64,000 nt of DNA from Peribacillus frigoritolerans (lineage in GTDB: Bacteria > Bacillota > Bacilli > Bacillales > DSM-1321), in assembly GCF_040250305.1 (NCBI RefSeq), contig NZ_CP158190.1, forward strand, positions 342,001 to 406,000, written 5' to 3'. The translations under genes were made by a program, and so were the position numbers. Positions within the stretch are counted from its first letter, which is position 1, and every line of letters starts with the position of its first letter. The notes below the pieces were generated by a model. The model made no database searches. It saw nothing but the letters and a program-made list of their open reading frames with translations, and had not been told where the DNA came from. Shown piece after piece: positions 1 through 8,110 of the stretch.

Positions 1-305
1 TACCAACCAAGAAAATGTAGGAAGTGCTCCTGCGAAGGTTATACAAGCAATAGGGTAAGTGCAGGAGCAAAATTACCGCCCTTGGCCAGGAAGCCAATCA
101 CAATCGGAATAATAATTGATGCAGTACCACCAATGAAATTGAATGTACCTCCAGCAATTCCAATCAGCCGTTTTGGGGCAAACAATGAAACAAACACCCA
201 GGTGATTGAAGCGGAACCGTTTCCAAAAAAGGCGATAATGAAAGCGTATGTGCTTGAGAAGAACACATCTTTCAGGACTAAAGAAATATACAGGGGTGAA
301 TGAGG
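1..305 (-). pseudogene. MFS transporter, C-terminal remnant
   Basis: Reading the minus strand, a hydrophobic frame from about 305 down to 39 carries features typical of the C-terminal half of sugar-acid/hexuronate MFS carriers ([18 protein letters not shown], then a helix with [11 protein letters not shown]). The frame hits a stop at 39-41, but the next frame continues with FAGALPTFSWLV to the window edge, so a frameshift interrupts the last helix. No matching N-terminal half is present upstream. This is a decayed or truncated gene; its substrate is unknown, although a gluconate or glucarate relative would suit the neighbouring gluconate operon. Confidence 0.6.
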
Positions 306-323
306 GACAACCTACGATAGTAC

Positions 324-515
324 TGAAGGCAGCTAAATCGCCGCGAGTAGCGACCTGTGCTCGCTCGAACATCACAACAAGACCTAGAAGCAAGTCAAAG
401 AGAACAAGGCAAGGCCGAAGACAAACAAGCGGGTTTATCAGTGATAGCTTTTTTTATAGGTAAATGAGGGCTATCTGGAAGGCAGCTAGATCCCCGCGGG
501 TAGCAACCTATACTA
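324..515. repeat. Pair of imperfect direct repeats, about 37 bp
   Basis: The segments near 324-361 and 476-515 both read GAAGGCAGCTA-ATC-CCGCG-GTAGC-ACCT with about seven differences, at an offset of 153 bp. On the minus strand both can encode VATRGDLAAF, and each is preceded by a similar AATGAGGG. They lie between the MFS remnant and the gnt promoter, in DNA with no convincing gene. Origin unknown; they may be a small dispersed element or the remains of a duplicated gene end. Confidence 0.5.
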
Positions 516-742
516 GCCAACCAGTAACGTGCAATCTCTAATAGGGTACTAACCTCATCAACGGGCAAAGTCTGTCCAAAATGACGTTGGATTCATTCAT
601 TAGTTGTTCGGAGCAGCAGCTTAATCCCTTGGTTAACAGATATTACCACCCTGTGTTTCTACATTATTTTTGGCCCCAGAACCTTCTAAACTCCCAATAA
701 ACTTTGACTATATTAACGAGAATCTAGTTGAATTCAAAAAAC

Positions 743-772
743 TTGCATTACTAATTATTTTAAGATTATAAT
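743..772 (+). promoter_or_regulatory. gnt operon promoter (sigma-A type)
   Basis: TTGCAT at 743-748 and a perfect TATAAT at 767-772 are separated by 18 bp. Transcription would start inside the gnt operator just downstream, as in B. subtilis. Confidence 0.8.
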
Positions 773-786
773 ACTTGTATACAAGT
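773..786. promoter_or_regulatory. GntR operator
   Basis: ACTTGTATACAAGT is a perfect 14-bp palindrome beginning directly after the -10 box. It matches the gnt operator known from B. subtilis. GntR bound here would block the start site, and gluconate would release it. Confidence 0.85.
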
Positions 787-814
787 GTACTTGAACTCTA
801 ATAGAGGTGAATAT

Positions 815-1546
815 ATGGCTGAATCAAAGGAATTTCTTTATCCTGTAAAATGGCTTTCAAAAGCTTCAGCTGGTGATCGTGTTACATCCGAGCTTAGAAT
901 GCGTATTATTTCGGGGATGATTGAAAGCGGTGCCATCCTTTCTGAAAATAAATTAGCTGCTGATTTTGGTGTAAGCCGCTCACCAGTTCGTGAAGCGTTA
1001 AAAATACTGGCCTCTGAAAATATCATCCGATTAGAAAGAATGGGTGCGGTTGTCATTGGTTTAACAGAAAAAAAGTATGCCGAAATTTATGATGTACGTA
1101 TACTCATCGAAACGTTTGTATTTGAACGTCTAGTGAGGATGAACACGAATGAATTAGTAATGGAACTTAGTAAAATATTGGAAATGATGAAAGTGTCCAT
1201 AAAATACCTGGATGCGGATGAGTTTTCCTATCAGGATGTCCTATTCCACGAAACGATCATTCGCTCCATCGATCATTCCTACATCCTGATGATCTGGGAT
1301 AATTTAAAACCTGTAATGGAAAGTTTGATTCTTCTATCCATGCGCAGTCGTTTTAAAGAAAAGTATGAAGACTTTACACGGATCATAAATAATCATCAAC
1401 TTTATATTGATGCGATCAAAACAAAAGATCGAGACATCATGATTAAGTCTTTACATGAAAACTTTGATGATGTTCAAGGAAAAGTTGAAGACTTATGGAT
1501 GGCCCAACAGATGCTTTCAAAAGGAGTCGAACAAGAAAATGACTAG
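815..1546 (+). CDS. gntR: Gluconate operon repressor GntR
   Basis: GntR-family (FadR subfamily) repressor that binds the palindrome upstream and leaves it when gluconate is present. The 243-residue product equals the B. subtilis length and agrees closely from memory: an N-terminal winged helix (VSRSPVREALKILASE, about residues 50-65) and an all-helical C-terminal effector domain (EIYDVRILIETFVFERL). ATG 815 is chosen over the upstream GTG 785 because AGAGGTG at 803-809 is properly spaced and the length then fits the family. First gene of the operon, so it is autoregulated. Its end overlaps gntK by 8 nt. Confidence 0.95.
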   Translation: MAESKEFLYPVKWLSKASAGDRVTSELRMRIISGMIESGAILSENKLAADFGVSRSPVREALKILASENIIRLERMGAVVIGLTEKKYAEIYDVRILIETFVFERLVRMNTNELVMELSKILEMMKVSIKYLDADEFSYQDVLFHETIIRSIDHSYILMIWDNLKPVMESLILLSMRSRFKEKYEDFTRIINNHQLYIDAIKTKDRDIMIKSLHENFDDVQGKVEDLWMAQQMLSKGVEQEND

Positions 1547-3083
1547 CTATATGTTAGGAGTAGACATCGGTACAACAAGTACAAAAGCTGTATTATTCAC
1601 GAAAAAAGGCGATGTCATCCAGCAAGAGAATATTGGCTATCCTCTTTACACACCGGATATGACAACGGCGGAACAAGACCCTGAGGAGATTTTCCAGGCT
1701 GTTCTGAAAGCCTTTTCAAATATAACGAAGCAGCATCCAGATAAAAAACCATCATTTATTTCATTTAGCAGTGCGATGCATAGTGTTATAGCTATGGATG
1801 AAAATGACCAGCCGCTAACCGCTTGCATCACTTGGGCAGATAATCGCAGTGAAGCTTGGGCCCATAAAATAAAGGATGAATTAGATGGGCATGAAGTTTA
1901 CAAGCGAACCGGAACACCGATTCACCCGATGTCACCATTATCCAAGATCACCTGGATCGTGAATGATCGCCCTGAGATCGCAACCAATGTTAAAAAGTAT
2001 ATCGGGATTAAAGAATATATCTTTAAAAAGTTCTTTGATCAATATGTTGTCGATTATTCCCTTGCTTCATCGATGGGGATGTTGAATCTCAAAAATTTGG
2101 ATTGGGATGAGGAAGCCCTAAGAATTGCTGGAATAAGGCGTGATCAATTATCTGAACTCGTACCGACAACAAAAATCTTTAACAACTGTGACCCGGATTT
2201 AGCCAAACAGATCGGGATTGACCCAGAAACTTCTTTTGTCATTGGGGCAAGTGATGGTGTCCTTTCAAATCTAGGTGTAAACGCTATCCGGAAAGGTGAA
2301 ATCGCTGTCACGATTGGGACGAGCGGTGCGATTCGGACGATTATTGACGAGCCGAAAACAGACGAAAAAGGAAGAATCTTTTGCTATGCCTTAACGGAAA
2401 AGCATTGGGTGATTGGCGGGCCGGTAAACAATGGCGGAATGGTCCTTCGCTGGATTCGCGATGAATTTGCTTCTTCCGAGGTGGAAACGGCTAAAAGACT
2501 CGGAATCGACGCTTATGAAGTCTTGACCAAGATTGCCGAACGCGTAAGACCAGGCGCTGATGGATTGTTATTCCATCCATATCTTGCAGGAGAGCGTGCA
2601 CCATTATGGAATCCGGACGTAAGGGGTTCATTTTTCGGATTAACACTGTCGCATAAGAAAGAACATATGATTCGAGCGGCTCTAGAGGGAGTCATTTACA
2701 ATTTATACACCGTATTTTTGGCCTTAACCGAATGCATGGACGGTCCCGTGACCCGAATTCAAGCTACGGGAGGCTTCGCAAGGTCGGCTGTTTGGCGGCA
2801 AATGATGTCAGATATCTTCGAATCGGAAGTCGTGGTTCCAGAAAGCTACGAAAGTTCGTGCCTCGGTGCTTGTATATTAGGGTTATATGCCACTGGTGAA
2901 ATTGATTCCTTCGAAGTAGTTTCTGAAATGATAGGCAATACCCACAAGCACACACCGAAAGCTGATTCTGTAAAAGAATATAGGCAGCTACTGCCGATTT
3001 TCATTAACCTATCAAGGGTATTGGAAAACGAATATACACAGATTGCGGATTATCAAAGAAACTTAATAAATGCTGCAAAGTAA
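1539..3083 (+). CDS. gntK: Gluconokinase
   Basis: FGGY-family sugar kinase phosphorylating D-gluconate to 6-phosphogluconate with ATP in the cytoplasm. The N-terminal phosphate-binding motif MLGVDIGTTSTKAVLF and the second-domain motif with GGPVNNGGMVLRW and ATGGFARSAVWRQM are present; 514 residues, against 513 in B. subtilis. Start at ATG 1539, inside the end of gntR, with AAAGGAG about 10 nt upstream; an in-frame start at 1455 would lie wholly inside gntR and has no support. Translational coupling with gntR is likely. Confidence 0.95.
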   Translation: MTSYMLGVDIGTTSTKAVLFTKKGDVIQQENIGYPLYTPDMTTAEQDPEEIFQAVLKAFSNITKQHPDKKPSFISFSSAMHSVIAMDENDQPLTACITWADNRSEAWAHKIKDELDGHEVYKRTGTPIHPMSPLSKITWIVNDRPEIATNVKKYIGIKEYIFKKFFDQYVVDYSLASSMGMLNLKNLDWDEEALRIAGIRRDQLSELVPTTKIFNNCDPDLAKQIGIDPETSFVIGASDGVLSNLGVNAIRKGEIAVTIGTSGAIRTIIDEPKTDEKGRIFCYALTEKHWVIGGPVNNGGMVLRWIRDEFASSEVETAKRLGIDAYEVLTKIAERVRPGADGLLFHPYLAGERAPLWNPDVRGSFFGLTLSHKKEHMIRAALEGVIYNLYTVFLALTECMDGPVTRIQATGGFARSAVWRQMMSDIFESEVVVPESYESSCLGACILGLYATGEIDSFEVVSEMIGNTHKHTPKADSVKEYRQLLPIFINLSRVLENEYTQIADYQRNLINAAK

Positions 3084-3101
3084 AGACATGGGGGGATTAC
3101 A

Positions 3102-4448
3102 ATGCCATTAGTTATTGTCGCTTTAGGAATTGTCGCTTTATTAATTTTAATAATGGGCTTAAAATTAAACACCTTTATTTCCTTGATCATTGTATCGTTT
3201 GGAGTGGCATTAGCACTTGGGATGCCACTTGACGGAATTGTCAAAACCATTGAAGCTGGATTAGGCGGAACACTTGGCCACTTAGCGTTAATCTTTGGAC
3301 TTGGAGCGATGTTGGGTAAGTTGATCGCAGATTCAGGCGGAGCGCAACGCATTGCCATGACCCTTGTTAAAAAATTCGGTGAAAAGAATATTCAATGGGC
3401 TGTCGTGGCAGCGTCATTTATTATCGGTGTCGCATTATTTTTTGAAGTGGGCTTAGTATTATTGATTCCAATCGTTTTTGCGATTTCAAGAGAATTAAAA
3501 GTTTCGATATTGTATCTTGGTATTCCAATGGTAGCGGCATTATCCGTAACACACGGTTTCTTACCGCCGCACCCAGGACCAACCGTTATTGCTGGTGAAT
3601 ATGGTGCAGACATTGGTCAGGTTTTACTTTACGGCTTCATCATTGCGGTTCCAACCGTTATTTTAGCTGGACCAGTATTTACGAAGATAGCCAAAAGATT
3701 AGTACCTGAATCATTTACGAAAACAGGCAGCATTGCCTCTTTAGGAGAACAAAAATCATTTAAACTTGAAGATACACCTGGATTTGGGATCAGTGTATTT
3801 ACCGCCCTACTTCCGGTTATATTAATGTCAATTGCTACGATTATCACTTTGATGCAAAAAACAATGGGATTTGAAGATAATGGTTTATTGGCAGCTATCC
3901 GTTTCATTGGCGAAGCAGGTACTTCCATGTTGCTTTCCTTATTATTTGCGGTCTATTCAATGGGATTAGCAAGAAAGATTCCAATGAAAGATATTATGGA
4001 ATCTTGTACATCAGCGATTCTGCATATCGGAATGATGCTCTTGATCATTGGGGGCGGCGGAGCCTTCAAACAAGTATTGATCGACGGCGGTGTAGGTGAC
4101 TATGTAGCTGAGTTATTCAAAGGAACATCATTATCACCGATCTTGCTTGCCTGGATCATCGCGGCAATCCTGCGTATTTCATTGGGATCTGCTACCGTTG
4201 CAGCCTTAACGACAGCTGGTTTAGTTATTCCGATGTTAGGTCAGACGGACGTTAATCTTGCTCTAGTTGTACTTGCTACCGGAGCGGGAAGTTTAATCGC
4301 TTCACACGTTAACGATGCTGGTTTCTGGATGTTTAAAGAGTATTTTGGTTTAAGCATGAAAGAAACATTTGCAACGTGGACTTTGCTTGAGACGATTATT
4401 TCAGTAGCTGGATTAGGATTTATTCTATTACTAAGCTTATTTGTATAG
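3102..4448 (+). CDS. gntP: Gluconate:H+ permease
   Basis: GntP-family symporter importing gluconate across the cytoplasmic membrane. The 448-residue protein is hydrophobic throughout, with about 12-14 membrane segments, a conserved SVTHGFLPPHPGPT loop near residue 150 and a GSATVAALTTAGL segment near 365, both hallmarks of the family. It starts 18 nt after gntK behind TGGGGGG. A strong stem-loop follows it, between gntP and gntZ. Confidence 0.95.
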   Translation: MPLVIVALGIVALLILIMGLKLNTFISLIIVSFGVALALGMPLDGIVKTIEAGLGGTLGHLALIFGLGAMLGKLIADSGGAQRIAMTLVKKFGEKNIQWAVVAASFIIGVALFFEVGLVLLIPIVFAISRELKVSILYLGIPMVAALSVTHGFLPPHPGPTVIAGEYGADIGQVLLYGFIIAVPTVILAGPVFTKIAKRLVPESFTKTGSIASLGEQKSFKLEDTPGFGISVFTALLPVILMSIATIITLMQKTMGFEDNGLLAAIRFIGEAGTSMLLSLLFAVYSMGLARKIPMKDIMESCTSAILHIGMMLLIIGGGGAFKQVLIDGGVGDYVAELFKGTSLSPILLAWIIAAILRISLGSATVAALTTAGLVIPMLGQTDVNLALVVLATGAGSLIASHVNDAGFWMFKEYFGLSMKETFATWTLLETIISVAGLGFILLLSLFV

Positions 4449-4457
4449 GCCTTTCCC

Positions 4458-4495
4458 GGCAGTAAATCCCCCACTTATGGCAGGGATTTACTGCC
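4458..4495 (+). terminator. Stem-loop between gntP and gntZ
   Basis: GGCAGTAAATCCC (4458-4470) pairs perfectly with 4483-4495 around a 12-nt loop. No long T run follows, so it probably acts as a partial terminator or as an mRNA stabiliser that sets the gntZ level below that of gntRKP. It is not a strong end of the operon. Confidence 0.65.
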
Positions 4496-4527
4496 TATTA
4501 TTCTTACATAGAAGGAGCAGAAATAAA

Positions 4528-5931
4528 ATGTATAATACAATTGGTGTCATTGGTTTAGGGGTAATGGGCAGTAATATCGCGTTAAATATGGCTAGTAAAG
4601 GGGAAAAAGTAGCTGTCTATAATTACACAAGAGATTTAACCGATCAGCTTGTTGCTGAATTGGACGGTCAGTCAATCCATCCGTATTACGAAATCCAAGA
4701 ATTTGTTCAGTCACTGGAAACTCCAAGAAAGATTTTTCTGATGGTGACTGCGGGTAAAGCGATCGACTCGGTGATCACTTCATTACTGCCTCATCTTGAA
4801 TCAGGGGATATTATCATGGACGGCGGTAACTCCCATTACGAAGATACTGAACGCAGGTATGATGAATTGAAATCTAAAGGATTCAGTTATGTAGGAATTG
4901 GTATTTCCGGTGGGGAAGTCGGTGCGTTGAAAGGACCTTCAATCATGCCAGGCGGAGATAAGGCCGCCTATGAAAAAGTAGCTCCAATCCTGACAAAAAT
5001 CGCAGCCAAAGTAAATGATGATCCTTGCTGTACCTATATCGGTCCAAAAGGAGCAGGTCATTTTGTAAAAATGGTACATAACGGGATTGAGTATGCGGAT
5101 ATGCAATTAATCGCCGAAGCTTATACGTTTTTAAGAGAAAAATTGCATTTAGAAGTTAATGAAATTGCTGACATCTTTGAAACATGGAATCAAGGCGAAC
5201 TGAAAAGTTATTTAATCGAAATCACGGCCGAAATCTTAAGGAAAAAAGATGAAGTAACGGGCTTACCCTTGATCGATGTGATTCTTGATAAAGCAGGACA
5301 AAAAGGCACAGGAAAATGGACCAGCATGCAAGCGATTGATAACGGAATACCAGCATCGATCATTACAGAGTCTTTGTTTGCGCGCTACATTTCCGCTCTA
5401 AAAGAAGAACGGGTTCATGCGGAAAACATTCTAACAGGACCTGAGAACGTTCAGCAAAAATTAGATAAAAATGAGTGGATTGACTATATTAGGCAAGCAT
5501 TATATATGGGAAAGGTTTGTGCATACGCGCAAGGTTTCACTCAATATAAAATGAGTTCTGAACTTAACGGCTGGGATTTGCCTTTAAAGGATATTGCGCT
5601 TATTTTCCGCGGCGGCTGCATCATTCGGGCTGAATTTTTAAACGTCATTAGCGAAGCCTATCAAGACCAGCCGAATCTGGCCAATTTATTGATTTCACCA
5701 TATTTCGCTGAAAAGGTTGCAAAATACCAGGTGGGATTGCGAAAGGTAGTCTGTGAGGGAATAAATTCTGGCATCTCGTTTCCATGTTTAGGCTCTTCAC
5801 TTACTTATTACGATAGTTACCGTACAGGCATCTCAAATGCTAACCTCCTGCAAGCACAACGTGATTATTTTGGGGCACATACCTATGAGCGACGTGATTT
5901 AGCAGGGGTCTTTCACACAAACTGGCAGTGA
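4528..5931 (+). CDS. gntZ: 6-phosphogluconate dehydrogenase, decarboxylating (GntZ type)
   Basis: Oxidises and decarboxylates 6-phosphogluconate to ribulose 5-phosphate. An N-terminal Rossmann motif (GVIGLGVMGSNIALNMA) precedes the catalytic segment GPKGAGHFVKMVHNGIEY and the C-terminal helical domain. After GLGVMG the cofactor loop reads NYTRDLTDQL; B. subtilis GntZ has the same loop and is reported to prefer NAD. Start ATG 4528 follows GAAGGAG with good spacing, giving 467 residues; the longer frame from 4441 overlaps the stem-loop and is rejected. Last gene of the gluconate operon. Confidence 0.93.
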   Translation: MYNTIGVIGLGVMGSNIALNMASKGEKVAVYNYTRDLTDQLVAELDGQSIHPYYEIQEFVQSLETPRKIFLMVTAGKAIDSVITSLLPHLESGDIIMDGGNSHYEDTERRYDELKSKGFSYVGIGISGGEVGALKGPSIMPGGDKAAYEKVAPILTKIAAKVNDDPCCTYIGPKGAGHFVKMVHNGIEYADMQLIAEAYTFLREKLHLEVNEIADIFETWNQGELKSYLIEITAEILRKKDEVTGLPLIDVILDKAGQKGTGKWTSMQAIDNGIPASIITESLFARYISALKEERVHAENILTGPENVQQKLDKNEWIDYIRQALYMGKVCAYAQGFTQYKMSSELNGWDLPLKDIALIFRGGCIIRAEFLNVISEAYQDQPNLANLLISPYFAEKVAKYQVGLRKVVCEGINSGISFPCLGSSLTYYDSYRTGISNANLLQAQRDYFGAHTYERRDLAGVFHTNWQ

Positions 5932-6005
5932 TGGAAAGTGACAAAAGGGACAGTCATTTTTCAATGACCGTTCATTAATTGGAGAAGATACCTTGCTTTA
6001 AAAAG

Positions 6006-6031
6006 AGAGCTGCTTTGGCAGCTCTTTTTTT
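6006..6031 (+). terminator. Terminator of the gnt operon
   Basis: AGAGCTGC, loop TTTG, GCAGCTCT, followed by a run of seven T residues: a canonical rho-independent terminator about 75 bp after gntZ. Confidence 0.9.
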
Positions 6032-6068
6032 ATGTAACAAAAGGGGGCCATCTAAATGTTAAAACAAA

Positions 6069-6190
6069 GTTGATTGAAATTGGTGTGAGAGACTCCTGCG
6101 GGAAAAGCATGTTAAGGGGAGACAACAAAGGCGCAAAGGCGCCGAGGGAGGACCGCCCGCGGAAAGCGAGTTTCTTGAGAGTAAATCAAC
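6069..6190. repeat. GC-rich dispersed repeat, copy 1
   Basis: About 122 bp starting GTTGATT and ending AATCAAC, so the ends are inverted repeats. The core holds GAGACTCCTGCGGG, a GGCGC-rich palindrome, GAGG, CCGCCCGCGGAAAGCGAG. Two more copies lie at 6667-6792 and (reversed, truncated) 55679-55762. Similar GC-rich intergenic blocks are common in Bacillus genomes. No coding capacity is conserved; it looks like a non-autonomous, MITE-like or structured-RNA repeat. Confidence 0.8.
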
Positions 6191-6235
6191 GTTCCAATTG
6201 TACAGTCTGGGACCTCTAATTTAAGAGGCTGGAAG

Positions 6236-6583
6236 TTATGGAATTTTAATTGGTGTATTTAATTGATAATAATCCCTATATGATCGATAAGATACCATTT
6301 TTTTATTCTCATAATACCCATCCATTTGCAAAATTTTGGATTTGTTGGTTTCTAAATAATAATGATACCCTTCTGTTTCTAAACTATAGAAGGCATAGGA
6401 AATTCCAAGCATTTGTTTCTTGGTGACTTTTGTATCAGGGTGATGTTGTATAAAATCAGCCAATTGCTGTACAGATGTTGCTGGAATGTCTGCGGTATCA
6501 AATAATGTTTCCTTAATATTAGTCTTTATTTTATTCAAAGTAGTTTTTGCTTTATGTTTGATTTTTTTGGAATGTCTTTTCAA
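6236..6583 (-). CDS. Small basic hypothetical protein
   Basis: I do not recognise this protein. The 115-residue product has a strongly basic N-terminus (KRHSKKIKHKAKTTLNKIKT) followed by a globular part with VQQLADFIQHHPD and a tyrosine-rich C-terminus. The start is set at TTG 6583: AGGAG lies 7 nt upstream of it, whereas the GTG at 6592 abuts that site with no spacing. It sits alone between two copies of the GC-rich repeat and is transcribed against the gnt operon. No signal peptide or membrane segment is visible. Codon pattern and ribosome site favour a real gene. Confidence 0.6.
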   Translation of the reverse strand: MKRHSKKIKHKAKTTLNKIKTNIKETLFDTADIPATSVQQLADFIQHHPDTKVTKKQMLGISYAFYSLETEGYHYYLETNKSKILQMDGYYENKKMVSYRSYRDYYQLNTPIKIP

Positions 6584-6666
6584 AAATATCACTCCTACTC
6601 TGTTATAGTTAAATGATTTAGGCTCTTTTCATAAAGATTGTTGTTTTTAAAACGAAACTATTTAAG

Positions 6667-6792
6667 GTTGATTGGAGCGGAAGTGCGAGACTCCTGCGGG
6701 AGCAGCGGGACAGGTGAGACCCTACAGGCGTTTACGCCGAGGAGGCTCACCGCCCGCCCCGCGGAAAGCGAGCATCTGGAGGGGAAATCAAC
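6667..6792. repeat. GC-rich dispersed repeat, copy 2
   Basis: The fullest copy in the window, 126 bp, with terminal GTTGATT/AATCAAC and the core GAGACTCCTGCGGGAGCAG, a GGCGTTTACGCC hairpin and CCCCGCGGAAAGCGAG. An apparent 115-codon plus-strand frame (6638-6985) is an artefact of this GC-rich block. Confidence 0.85.
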
Positions 6793-7151
6793 CACACCGC
6801 ACTACTTGGTAAATAGCAACAAAGTATGCGAAAACAGCCATGATTTATTATGTTATTTCCAATCAGCAAACGGAGTAAACGCAAATTTGAATCCTGGGAG
6901 AAATTCTACCAAAAGTGAAAAAATCTTGGTGAAAAGATTGACGGCAACGAATAATGTTTCTGGGGGAGGTTTAATACTCAGGTGAAGTGGTATATAAATG
7001 ATAGCGGTTTATTCCCCTGCTGTGCCTTTATTAAGGGTCGGAGTTCTTTACGAAGAAAGAGTATCGTTTCATGAATGATGTCGACAGGTAGCACATATTC
7101 TTCTTTTGATTTATTACCAATTATTTCTGCATGAAAAAGGAGTGATATATC

Positions 7152-7328
7152 ATGAGGCAAATGTGTATTTACTGTTTTAAATGGGCTGACATAGATACGA
7201 TGACACCACTTTTTGAAGAAGGTAGAGATTTCGTCAATTATTATTGCGAGGATTGTGTTACTGCTGTTATGGATAATTTGTTTAAGCTCCCATACAAACA
7301 TGTATGCGAACAATCAAGAACCCACTAG
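7152..7328 (+). CDS. Small protein with two CxxC pairs (zinc-ribbon-like)
   Basis: A 58-residue product too short for usual cut-offs. It starts MRQMCIYCFKWADIDT and carries a second pair CEDC about 24 residues later, so CxxC-x(23)-CxxC could bind one zinc ion as a small ribbon. A good ribosome site, AAAGGAGTGAT, ends 5 nt before ATG 7152. A terminator-like hairpin follows at 7369. The antisense frame over the same bases (6978-7313) has no ribosome site and is taken as a shadow. Function unknown. Confidence 0.6.
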   Translation: MRQMCIYCFKWADIDTMTPLFEEGRDFVNYYCEDCVTAVMDNLFKLPYKHVCEQSRTH

Positions 7329-7368
7329 CAACAAAGTTAAGTGATTGCGCTGAAACAGCATAACTAGA

Positions 7369-7398
7369 GGGCCATCTCAAACGAGAAGGGCTTTTTTT
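7369..7398 (+). terminator. Terminator after the CxxC protein
   Basis: GGCCATCTC, loop AAAC, GAGAAGGGC with two imperfect pairs, then seven T residues. It lies 40 bp past the stop of the small CxxC gene. Confidence 0.6.
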
Positions 7399-7533
7399 GT
7401 TCGCGTTTGTCCTCTTCTTAATCGGAATAATGATATATAGTCCTTTTTAGATGAATGGGCGAAGGGTGTAACCATCGCTTAAATCCGTTAATATAAGGGT
7501 TTAACAAGGATTCATAAAATGTCTTTAAAGGTG

Positions 7534-7570
7534 AAGGCCTCCCATAGTTTATTGATGGGAGGCCTTTTCT
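7534..7570. terminator. Repeated hairpin terminator, copy 1
   Basis: AAGGCCTCCCAT (7534-7545) pairs perfectly with 7555-7566, followed by TTCTT. The preceding bases CTTTAAAGGTG and GTTTAA-CAAGGA also recur before the hairpin at 12212, so this belongs to a dispersed terminator family (third, decayed copy at 18273). Confidence 0.7.
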
Positions 7571-7680
7571 TATCCAGTAAGCAGGCGGTTTCCCTAGTTA
7601 TTCAACCCACTTAAACAATATGATCATACCGAATATTATTAAGTGGTACTCATAAGGTAGTATATCGGATTGAGGAAAAT

Positions 7681-7961
7681 ATGAATTCGGATTAGATAGT
7701 AACAATAAAACAGATAAAGAAACTAAAGCATTTAAGGGGAAGATTAACCTGTTAAAGGAATTCAACGTTTGTTATACTCTTGACGCAGATGTTAAGTGGG
7801 AGAAAATAAAAAAAGGATTGAGCAGTAAAAAAGAGGATGTTTTACAAGACGTCTTGAAAAGGATGGAGCACTGTGAGTATTTTATTGTGAAAAGTGATAG
7901 TAAGCATCATATTATCAATACTTCATTAATACGGTATATACGCATTTTTGAAAATAAGTAA
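7681..7961 (+). pseudogene. Small gene with disrupted start
   Basis: An 88-codon open frame from about 7695 to TAA 7959-7961 has gene-like composition (FKGKINLLKEFNVCYTLDAD, later KRMEHCEYFIVKSDSKHHII) but no usable start codon. Just upstream, TTGAGG precedes ATG 7681, whose frame reads MNSD and then stops. A two-base deletion near 7692 would join them. I read this as a small gene broken by an indel near its start; the family is unknown. Confidence 0.45.
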
Positions 7962-7995
7962 TCTCACTACTGCTTTCTTGGAATATAAGTTATGG

Positions 7996-8110
7996 TTGTA
8001 TTCTCCTAACAGTCTATCTGGGAGGGGATTTTTCTATGGCAAAAAAACCTTTTCATACATATACAGAGCGAGTAGGTTTGGTTAACACTTTGAAAGGAGT
8101 GAAGAGATGA
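7996..8110 (+). mobile_element. IS3-family left-end remnant A
   Basis: AACAGTCTATCTGGGAGGGGATTTTTCTATGGC matches, in pieces, the left ends at 22688 and 31652 where a transposase orfA begins. The frame from ATG 8036 reads MAKKPFHTYTERVGLVNT and stops after 24 codons. Only the left end and first codons survive. It lies immediately upstream of the coiled-coil/Hsp70 operon, and its frame ends at the start of that operon's first gene. Confidence 0.6.

Noticed and set aside
6638..6985. 115-codon plus-strand frame
   Set aside because: It is produced by the GC-rich repeat copy 2 and its flanks, and has no family resemblance.
6978..7313. 111-codon minus-strand frame
   Set aside because: Antisense to the small CxxC gene, which has the better ribosome site and motifs; treated as a shadow.
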